Below are positions 1 through 4,718 of a DNA stretch of 8,963 nucleotides, piece after piece. Each line of letters opens with the position of its first letter. Position 1 is the stretch's first letter. The notes beneath the pieces are model-generated. The model searched no databases and was not told where the DNA came from. It worked only from the letters and a program-made list of their open reading frames with translations. A program made the position numbers and the translations under genes. The DNA is from AC-37 sp036382905 (lineage in GTDB: Bacteria > Actinomycetota > Thermoleophilia > Solirubrobacterales > Thermoleophilaceae): positions 1 to 8,963 of the forward strand of contig DASVPL010000216.1 of NCBI GenBank assembly GCA_036382905.1. The letters are read 5' to 3'.

Positions 1-633
1 CCGTCCCTCGTCGGTGTCCGCGTAGACCACGCGGGAGGCGCCGAGCGCGACGGCCGCGGCGGTCGCGTAGAGCCCGACGCTGCGCGCGAAGCCGCCGACG
101 ACGAGCACCTCGGCGCCCGGCGTGGCCGCGAGCGGCGCCGCCACGGTGCGAAAGCCGTCCGGCACGTTGTCGGCCACGCTGGCGACCGCGGCCGGCTCGA
201 GCCCGTCGGGCAGCGGCACCAGCATCGCGTCGGCGAACGGCACCCGCAGCCGGTCGGCGAGCGCCCCGCCCCAGTCGCCGCCGAGCGGCTTCATCCCGTA
301 CGCCGACCCGCGCGGAACCGTCCGGCAGCTCCCCGTGTGCCCCGCCTCGCACGCCTCGCACGCGCCACACGAGATCTGGAACGGGACCACGACCACGTCC
401 CCCGGCCGCACCGATTCGACCCCGTCGCCGACCTCCACGACCTCCGCCACGCATTCGTGCCCGAACGGGAACCCGTCGCCGACCGGCACCGCTCCGGTCA
501 GGAACGCGGAGTCGAGGTCGCACAGCGCGACGGCCAGCGGCCGCACGATCGCCTCCCCGTCCCCACCGAGCGCCGGTTCGGGCGCCTCGCGCCACTCGAC
601 CGAGCGCACCCCCGTGATCTCGAGCTGGCGCAC
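1..633 (-). CDS. Zinc-dependent alcohol dehydrogenase (medium-chain family), partial at 3' end
   Basis: Medium-chain dehydrogenase/reductase, expected to oxidise an alcohol or reduce an aldehyde with NAD(P) and a catalytic zinc. The visible 211 residues include the whole GroES-like catalytic domain and the start of the Rossmann fold. Cys38 and the GHE motif (His59-Glu60, in GHECVAEVVEVG) are the usual catalytic-zinc ligands. Cys89, Cys92, Cys95 and Cys103 form the structural-zinc lobe. The nucleotide-binding turn is a variant, VVGGFARSVG (178-187), and Asp206 at the end of the second beta strand suggests NAD preference. The family is about 340-360 residues, so roughly 140 are beyond the left edge. 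The start is GTG at 633; an in-frame TAG lies seven codons upstream and no other usual start codon lies between. The nearby ATG at 644 is out of frame. The ribosome site is poor, only a G run touching the GTG. It is divergent from the zinc-ribbon gene. The substrate cannot be told; a fatty alcohol or aldehyde is possible from context. Confidence 0.9.
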   Translation of the reverse strand, partial: MRQLEITGVRSVEWREAPEPALGGDGEAIVRPLAVALCDLDSAFLTGAVPVGDGFPFGHECVAEVVEVGDGVESVRPGDVVVVPFQISCGACEACEAGHTGSCRTVPRGSAYGMKPLGGDWGGALADRLRVPFADAMLVPLPDGLEPAAVASVADNVPDGFRTVAAPLAATPGAEVLVVGGFARSVGLYATAAAVALGASRVVYADTDEGR

Positions 634-652
634 CCCCCAATCATGCCGGACC

Positions 653-664
653 TAGACTGAGGGC
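653..664 (+). promoter_or_regulatory. Candidate -10 box for a leaderless transcript of the zinc-ribbon gene
   Basis: TAGACT at 653-658 fits the TANNNT -10 consensus and is followed by exactly six bases and then the GTG start at 665. Transcription would therefore start at the start codon. This spacing is a known signature of leaderless genes in actinobacteria. The only Shine-Dalgarno-like sequence, GAGGG at 659-663, lies one base from the GTG and is too close to be used normally. No convincing -35 box is seen. Confidence 0.45.
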
Positions 665-955
665 GTGGCCATCCAGCGTGGCATCGAGGGGTCCGAGCCC
701 GTGCACCGGGACGTGCTCGGCCCGCCGGTCGAGGTGCAGGAGGAGCGGCGCAGCCTCCGCACGACGCGGATGACCGGCGGCACGCTCGCGTGTCCGGCCT
801 GCGACGCGCCGGTCGCCCCCGGCGCCCGCGTGCTCACCCCGGCCGATCCGCTCGCCTGCCCGTACTGCGACCACGCCGCCCCCACGCGCGACTTCCTCTC
901 GCTCGACGCTCCCACCCGCCCCGCGCGCGTGGCCGTTCACGTCGTCCGGCGCTGA
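665..955 (+). CDS. Small zinc-ribbon protein of unknown function
   Basis: A 96-residue protein with two CxxC knuckles, CPAC (Cys43, Cys46) and CPYC (Cys65, Cys68), 18 residues apart, which is the classic spacing of a zinc ribbon. There is no signal peptide or membrane segment, so it is probably cytoplasmic. The N-terminal 35 residues are charged (for example EVQEERRSLRTTRM) and keep the G/C third-position bias, so they look coding. The GTG at 665 is chosen because of this bias and the -10 box just before it. The ATG at 770 (Met36) is an alternative that would leave little more than the ribbon. The gene is divergent from the alcohol dehydrogenase and convergent with the acyl-AMP ligase, whose stop is 21 bp beyond its own. 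I do not recognise a named family. A ribbon of this type could bind nucleic acid or a partner protein. Confidence 0.7.
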   Translation: MAIQRGIEGSEPVHRDVLGPPVEVQEERRSLRTTRMTGGTLACPACDAPVAPGARVLTPADPLACPYCDHAAPTRDFLSLDAPTRPARVAVHVVRR

Positions 956-976
956 CCGGCGCCTCTCCGGCCGCTT

Positions 977-2614
977 CTACACGCGCACGCGCGCGAGGAT
1001 CCCCTCGCCGTCCCCCTCGATCAGCTCGCGGCAGCGGAAGCGCTTGACCTTGCCGCTCGGCGTCTTCGGCAGCTTGCCGCGCGCGACGAACGCGCACTCG
1101 TCCAGGTGGATCCCCGTCTCGCGCAGCGCGGCATCGGCGATCCGCTGCGCGAGCAGATCGAGCTCGCCGACGGCGGCCACGTCCGAGGCCGGCTCGGTCA
1201 GCAGCAGCACGCGCGAGAGCCCGCCGTCGGCGACGTCGAGCAGCACGCAGGTGCCCCGCCGGATGCCCTCCTCGGCGTCGCTCAGCGCGACCTCGACGTC
1301 GCGCGCGTAGATGTTGCGGCCGTGGATGCTCAGCATGTCGTCGAGCCGGCCCGTCACGTACAGCTCGCCGTCGTGGAGGAAGCCGGCGTCGCCAGTCCGC
1401 AGCTCGCCGTCCGCGAGCCGCGCGGCGTTCAGGTCCGGCCGGTTCACGTAACCGCAGGTGAGGTTGGAGGAGCGCACGCAGATCTCCCCCACCTCGCCGT
1501 CGCCGGCGATCCGCAGCTCGGCGTCGCCCACCGGCCGGCCCGACGAGACGAGCGTCGTGGTCTGCGGCCCGGCCGCCTCGCCGTCGACCAGCTCGAGCCG
1601 CCCGTCGGCCAGTGCCTCGCGCGCCACAGTCAGCACGCGCGGGTCCGTGCCGATCGGCTTCATCGTCACCGCGAGCACGCATTCGGCCAGCCCGTAGGCC
1701 GGGGTCAGCGACGTTGCGTCGAAACCGTCGCGGGCGAGGGCGAGGGTCACGCGCGCGAGGGTGGAGGGCTCCACGCGCTCGCCGCCGATCACGAGCTTGC
1801 GCATCGGCAGCGGTCCGGCGGCGGCGCCCTGTCGCCTGCGCGCCAGCAGGTCGAGCGCGAAGTTCGGCGTGGCGGTGAGGTTCGCATCGAAGTCGACCCA
1901 GTCGCGCGCCCAGCTTCCGGGCGAGCGCAGGAACCGCTCGGGCGGCCCGATCGCGACGTGGATCCCGTTCCAGAGGCTCTGCATCAGGGCGCCGAAGAAA
2001 CCCATGTCGTGCGAGAGCGGCAGCCAGGACGCGCCGCGGTCGACCTCCGGGTCGAGCTCCAGCGCCTCGCCCAGCGCCACCAGCTGCCGGCGGATCGCCC
2101 GTCCTGTGAGCATGCAGCCCTTCGCGTCGCTGGTGCTGCCCGACGAGTACTGGACGAAGGCGACCTCGCCGTCGGCCGGCGGTGTCAGCTCGCGCAGCGG
2201 CGCGCCGGACAGGTCCTCGTAGGCGACCGAGCGGCCGCCGAGCGCGTCGGGGTCGAGCAGCGCGCCGTACTGCGCCTCCATGAGCACGAGGTCGGCGCCC
2301 ACCTCCGCGCGGACCGTGCGGATCTGCTGCATGTACGCCTCCGGCGACATCCCGCGCGCGATGATCGGGATCGAGACGACCGTCCCCCCCGCCATCCAGA
2401 CACCCAGCACGGCGGCGCAGACCTCCGGCCGGTTAGTGAGCAGGCAGCCGACGCGATCGCCCGGCTGGACGCCGAGCCGGCGGAGCGCCCCGGCGACCTC
2501 GGCCCCGCGTGTGCGCCAGTCGTCCCACGTCAGGGTCGTGAAGCCCGAGCCGTTCCAGACCGATAGGTGCTCCCGCCCCGGCCGCGGGTCGTCGAGCACG
2601 TCGAAGAGGCTCAC
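977..2614 (-). CDS. Fatty acyl-AMP ligase (FAAL), AMP-dependent synthetase family
   Basis: Adenylate-forming enzyme of 545 residues, expected to turn a fatty acid and ATP into acyl-adenylate and hand the acyl group to an acyl carrier protein rather than to CoA. Visible core motifs are QYSSGSTSDAKGCML (155-169, ATP-binding loop), WLPLSHDMG (197-205), AYGLAE (306-311), RTGDAGF (406-412), GRLDDMLSIHGRN (422-434, hinge) and PKTPSGK (516-522) with the adenylation lysine Lys522. About 45 residues separate YGLAE from SSGRP, far more than in acyl-CoA ligases; this extra segment and the form GELYVTGRLDD point to a FAAL rather than a FACL. No carrier, ketosynthase or reductase domain is fused to it. 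The start is GTG at 2614 with GAGG about seven bases upstream. It lies 25 bp after the stop of the LmbU-like regulator on the same strand, so the two probably share a transcript. The carrier partner is not in the window. Confidence 0.92.
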   Translation of the reverse strand: MSLFDVLDDPRPGREHLSVWNGSGFTTLTWDDWRTRGAEVAGALRRLGVQPGDRVGCLLTNRPEVCAAVLGVWMAGGTVVSIPIIARGMSPEAYMQQIRTVRAEVGADLVLMEAQYGALLDPDALGGRSVAYEDLSGAPLRELTPPADGEVAFVQYSSGSTSDAKGCMLTGRAIRRQLVALGEALELDPEVDRGASWLPLSHDMGFFGALMQSLWNGIHVAIGPPERFLRSPGSWARDWVDFDANLTATPNFALDLLARRRQGAAAGPLPMRKLVIGGERVEPSTLARVTLALARDGFDATSLTPAYGLAECVLAVTMKPIGTDPRVLTVAREALADGRLELVDGEAAGPQTTTLVSSGRPVGDAELRIAGDGEVGEICVRSSNLTCGYVNRPDLNAARLADGELRTGDAGFLHDGELYVTGRLDDMLSIHGRNIYARDVEVALSDAEEGIRRGTCVLLDVADGGLSRVLLLTEPASDVAAVGELDLLAQRIADAALRETGIHLDECAFVARGKLPKTPSGKVKRFRCRELIEGDGEGILARVRV

Positions 2615-2639
2615 GCGCCGGCCTCGCCCGTCGCGGCTG

Positions 2640-3155
2640 CTAGCTGAACGAGTGACCGCAGGACTTGCACACGAAGGTCTCGCCGGCGGCCTCGCCGGCC
2701 GCCAGCGCGCGCGCCTCGCGGCGCACCTCCTCGCGCAGGCAGCGAACCGAGAGGCGCTCGGCCTCCGCGCGCGCCAGCCAGCGCTCCTGTGCGTCCGGGT
2801 CGAGCGCTGCCAGCTCGGCGTGGTGGCTCCACGAGAGCTTCTCGCGACGCCGCGAGGTGTCGACGCGCGATGCCACGTAGACCATGTTCATGAGCGTCTG
2901 GACGTCGTAGCCGGTCACCCGGGCCGCGCGCGTGTAGCGCTCGCCGTAGGCCGCGTTCCCGTAGCGCAGCCAATCGCCGATCCACCAGCCGACGTTGCGG
3001 CCGATGAGCCCGAGCTTGCGTCCCTGCTCCGTCCAGTCCGCGGACGAGAGGTCCTCGCGGGGGCGCCAGGAGACCGGCGTCAGGGACGCCCGGGCGGCAC
3101 ACTCGCTCGCAGCGCCCTTCTCCAAGCCCTGCTGCGTAGCGGAAAGCTGACCCAT
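2640..3155 (-). CDS. LmbU-like transcriptional regulator with C-terminal CxxC (paralogue 1)
   Basis: A 171-residue protein resembling the LmbU family, regulators named after the activator of the lincomycin cluster. The core spans residues 41-147: a WWIGDWLRYG segment (57-66), a probable helix-turn-helix around TGYDVQTLMNMVYVA (81-95), then SWSHHAELAAL (108-118) and ERLSVRCLREEVRRE (133-147). The last two resemble the helix-turn-helix region of ParB/KorB proteins, so DNA binding is likely. The tail ends in VCKSCGHSFS, one CxxC (Cys163, Cys166) with a nearby His168: half a zinc ribbon. About 78 of 107 core residues match the second regulator in this window, without gaps. The start is ATG at 3155 with a clear GAGG-type ribosome site 5-8 bases upstream. 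It is the first gene of an operon with the acyl-AMP ligase, which it probably controls. The family name is from memory of conserved residues, not from a search. Confidence 0.8.
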   Translation of the reverse strand: MGQLSATQQGLEKGAASECAARASLTPVSWRPREDLSSADWTEQGRKLGLIGRNVGWWIGDWLRYGNAAYGERYTRAARVTGYDVQTLMNMVYVASRVDTSRRREKLSWSHHAELAALDPDAQERWLARAEAERLSVRCLREEVRREARALAAGEAAGETFVCKSCGHSFS

Positions 3156-3205
3156 GACCCCCCTCGTTGCGTCCCCTCGCAGGGCGGCCGGTGGGTCGCC
3201 CGCGG

Positions 3206-3236
3206 TCTCGTTCCGAGAATAATCCGCAAAGTGCGG
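3206..3236. repeat. Two short palindromes in the leader of the first regulator gene
   Basis: TCTCG-TTC-CGAGA (3206-3218) and CCGCA-AAG-TGCGG (3224-3236) each have perfect 5-bp arms around a 3-base centre and stand side by side. They lie between the proposed transcription start of the regulator (near 3249) and its ATG, so they could be operators or small RNA hairpins. Part of the second, the 10-mer ATCCGCAAAG (3222-3231), recurs upstream of the acyl-CoA carboxylase gene at 6319-6328. No protein can be assigned to them. Confidence 0.35.
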
Positions 3237-3261
3237 TTACGGAGCTTCGGGGGGTAGATTA
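3234..3261 (-). promoter_or_regulatory. Candidate promoter of the first LmbU-like gene, shared module
   Basis: Read on the minus strand, TAATCT (3261-3256) fits TANNNT. One base later comes CCCCCCGAA (3254-3246), then six bases, then TAACCG (3239-3234). The same order (TANNNT, CCCCCGAA, short gap, TAACCG) precedes the second regulator gene on the plus strand. The predicted transcription start falls in the C-run/GAA segment, giving a leader of about 93 bases. No good -35 box is seen, which would suit a promoter needing an activator. A further CCCCCCAAACG lies at 3276-3266, just upstream of the -10 box. Confidence 0.4.
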
Positions 3262-3300
3262 CAGACGTTTGGGGGGCCAATGGGGCAACGGTCGCCCACA

Positions 3301-3339
3301 GCACCGGTGCCGGTTGCGCCCACCTCGGTGCTGGTTGCG
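3301..3339 (+). repeat. Direct repeat with 21-bp period and a palindrome upstream of the NTF2-like gene
   Basis: CGGTGCCGGTTGCG (3305-3318) is repeated as CGGTGCTGGTTGCG (3326-3339) with one mismatch and an offset of 21 bp, two turns of the helix, so both copies face the same side of DNA. The first copy overlaps a perfect palindrome, GCACCGGTGC (3301-3310). The position, 54-92 bp upstream of the NTF2-like start, is right for an operator or activator site. TTGCGG at the end of the second copy could serve as a poor -35 box with CACTCT (3360-3365) as -10, but the 19-base spacing is long. Confidence 0.4.
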
Positions 3340-3392
3340 GGTCGCCGCACCGCGGACCACACTCTGACGATCGCCGAGCCAAAGGAGAGCCG

Positions 3393-3791
3393 ATGACAGC
3401 CAGCCACCCGTTCCGCGCCGCGGTCGAGGCGCGCGACGTCGACGGAATGGTCGCGCTGCTCGCGCCCGACGTGGTCCTCCACTCGCCGGTGAAGTTCCAG
3501 CCGTTCGAGGGCCGCGAGGCCGTTCGGGCCCTGTTCCGTGCGCTCTTCGAGGTGTTCGAGGACTTCCGCTACACCGACGAGCTCGCCGGCGACGGCACGC
3601 ACGCCCTGATCTTCCGGGCGCGTGTGGGCGACCGGGAGCTCGAGGGGCTCGACCTGCTGCGCGCCGGCCCCGACGGGCTGCTCTCCGAGGTCACCGTGAT
3701 GGTGCGTCCGCAGTCGGGCTTGCAGGCCGTCGGCCAGGCCGTGGCCGAGCGGCTGGGCCTCGTCGGGGCGGGCGGCGCCGGCGCCGGCTGA
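3393..3791 (+). CDS. NTF2/SnoaL-like domain protein
   Basis: A 132-residue single-domain protein of the NTF2-like (SnoaL) superfamily, a cone-shaped alpha+beta fold used both by small enzymes (isomerases, hydrolases, cyclases) and by ligand-binding proteins. The signs are the N-terminal helix pattern FRAAVEARDVDGMVALLAPDVV (two spans, 7-16 and 17-28), LHSPVKFQPFEGREAV (29-44), a helix ending FEDFRYTDEL (55-64), then the strands HALIFRARVGD (70-80) and LLSEVTVMVRP (96-106). There is no signal peptide or membrane segment. The Gly/Ala tail (124-132) is probably disordered. The ATG at 3393 has an excellent ribosome site, AAAGGAG at 3381-3387, five bases away. It is divergent from the first regulator across 237 bp and followed by the second regulator in the same direction. 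The ligand or reaction cannot be told; a role on a polyketide- or fatty-acid-like substrate would fit the neighbours but is only inference. Confidence 0.85.
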   Translation: MTASHPFRAAVEARDVDGMVALLAPDVVLHSPVKFQPFEGREAVRALFRALFEVFEDFRYTDELAGDGTHALIFRARVGDRELEGLDLLRAGPDGLLSEVTVMVRPQSGLQAVGQAVAERLGLVGAGGAGAG

Positions 3792-3850
3792 GGCCGCGCG
3801 GGGCGGGCGCGGGGCGGGCCGACCGCGAGCCGGGGGCGACCTTCCGCGGT

Positions 3851-3883
3851 CCCCCAAAGAGTGTCGCCGCGCCGTTTTGGGGG
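3851..3883. repeat. Inverted repeat CCCCCAAA / TTTGGGGG upstream of the second regulator
   Basis: CCCCCAAA (3851-3858) and TTTGGGGG (3876-3883) form perfect 8-bp arms with a 17-base loop; arm centres are 25 bp apart. It lies about 40-73 bp upstream of the predicted transcription start of the second regulator, a normal place for an activator site. A related CCCCCCAAACG is found upstream of the first regulator at 3276-3266. It also lies 60 bp after the NTF2-like stop, so a terminator hairpin for that gene is an alternative, though no T-run follows the right arm. Confidence 0.45.
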
Positions 3884-3911
3884 CGCCTACCAATTAGTGC
3901 TGCCTTAGCGG

Positions 3912-3938
3912 TAGGATCCCCCGAACCGGGGATAACCG
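3912..3938 (+). promoter_or_regulatory. Candidate promoter of the second LmbU-like gene, shared module
   Basis: TAGGAT (3912-3917) fits TANNNT and is followed at once by CCCCCGAA (3918-3925), seven bases, and TAACCG (3933-3938). This mirrors the region before the first regulator gene. The predicted start of transcription is near 3924, giving a leader of about 90 bases, almost the same as for the paralogue. Within it, ATCCCC (3916-3921) and GGGGAT (3928-3933) form a perfect 6-bp inverted repeat with a 6-base loop, which could be an operator over the start site or a hairpin at the RNA 5' end. The first regulator's region lacks this inverted repeat. Confidence 0.4.
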
Positions 3939-4013
3939 GAACGCGGTGGATGGCTCGCCATCGAGTCCGCCACTCAGGAGCTGAGCATCACCATCCGGGG
4001 GGGGAAGGTGAAA

Positions 4014-4706
4014 ATGGAGGGCAACGCGGCGCCGACCAAGGCGCCTGACACGGCACAGCGCAAGCGCCGACCCAGCGAGGCACCGGAGAAGCGCACCGCG
4101 CAGGACCTGGCCCGAGCGCTGACCAAGACGTCATGGCTCCCGGGCGACGAGCTGCGGCTCAGCGAATGGATCGAGCACGGGCGCCGTCTCGGGGTCATCG
4201 GCCGCGGCGTCGGCTGGTGGATCGGCGACTGGCTCCGCTACGGAAACATGAAGTTCGGCGAGCGCTACGTGCGCGCCTCGCGGATCACGGGCTACGACGT
4301 CCAGACCCTGATGAACATGGTCTACGTCGCTACGGCCTACGACGACACGCAGCGACGCGGCAGCCTCTCGTGGAGCCACCACGCCGAGCTGGCGGCCCTG
4401 CCCGCCGGGGAGCGCGATCGCTGGCTCGACCAGGCCGAGCGCGAGCGCCTGTCGGTGCGCTGCCTGCGCGAGGAACTCCGGCGTGAGCGCCGGCTCGAGG
4501 CCGGGCAGGCGCCGGAGCCCGCCGCGGAGCCGGCGGCGATCGCGGCAGGTGCCGACGCGGCCGCGCCGGACGGTCCCGCGGAGAGCAGCGGGGTGGAGCA
4601 CGGTGGTGTGGCAGCGGCAGCCGCTGCGCCCGACGTGCGCTGCCCGCAGTGCGGCTGTCGCATCGCGGACGAGCCGGCGGCGCCGGCGCCGCTGCGCGTG
4701 GCCTAG
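4014..4706 (+). CDS. LmbU-like transcriptional regulator with Ala/Pro linker and C-terminal CxxC (paralogue 2)
   Basis: A 230-residue paralogue of the regulator encoded at 2640-3155. The core (52-158) has GWWIGDWLRYG (67-77), ITGYDVQTLMNMVYVA (91-106), SWSHHAELAAL (119-129) and ERLSVRCLREELRRE (144-158), probably a DNA-binding domain. It differs in having a basic N-terminal arm of about 50 residues (QRKRRPSEAPEKR at 15-27) and a low-complexity Ala/Pro/Glu linker of about 45 residues. The linker leads to VRCPQCGCRI with Cys210, Cys213 and Cys215, again a single zinc knuckle near the C-terminus. The ATG at 4014 is preferred because AAGG (4005-4008) lies five bases upstream. A GTG at 4008, in frame two codons earlier, is possible. 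The open frame runs back to a TAA at 3933 and the stretch from about 3960 reads like protein, but has no ordinary start codon. It is convergent with the acyl-CoA carboxylase gene, 12 bp apart. Target genes and effector are unknown. Confidence 0.8.
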   Translation: MEGNAAPTKAPDTAQRKRRPSEAPEKRTAQDLARALTKTSWLPGDELRLSEWIEHGRRLGVIGRGVGWWIGDWLRYGNMKFGERYVRASRITGYDVQTLMNMVYVATAYDDTQRRGSLSWSHHAELAALPAGERDRWLDQAERERLSVRCLREELRRERRLEAGQAPEPAAEPAAIAAGADAAAPDGPAESSGVEHGGVAAAAAAPDVRCPQCGCRIADEPAAPAPLRVA

Positions 4707-4718
4707 CGCCTCCTCCGG

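Noticed and set aside
948..963. Hairpin GGCGC-TGACCG-GCGCC between the convergent zinc-ribbon and ligase genes
   Set aside because: The stem is only 5 bp and no T-run follows on either strand; such hairpins are common by chance at this GC content, so I do not call a terminator.
1106..2566. 486-residue open frame on the plus strand opposite the acyl-AMP ligase
   Set aside because: It is very rich in Arg, His, Ala and Val with no domain signature, and mirrors the codons of the ligase, which has all expected catalytic motifs.
3821..3851. GACCGC ... GCGGTC inverted repeat after the NTF2-like gene
   Set aside because: Six-bp arms with a 19-base loop in very GC-rich DNA and no T-run; probably chance.
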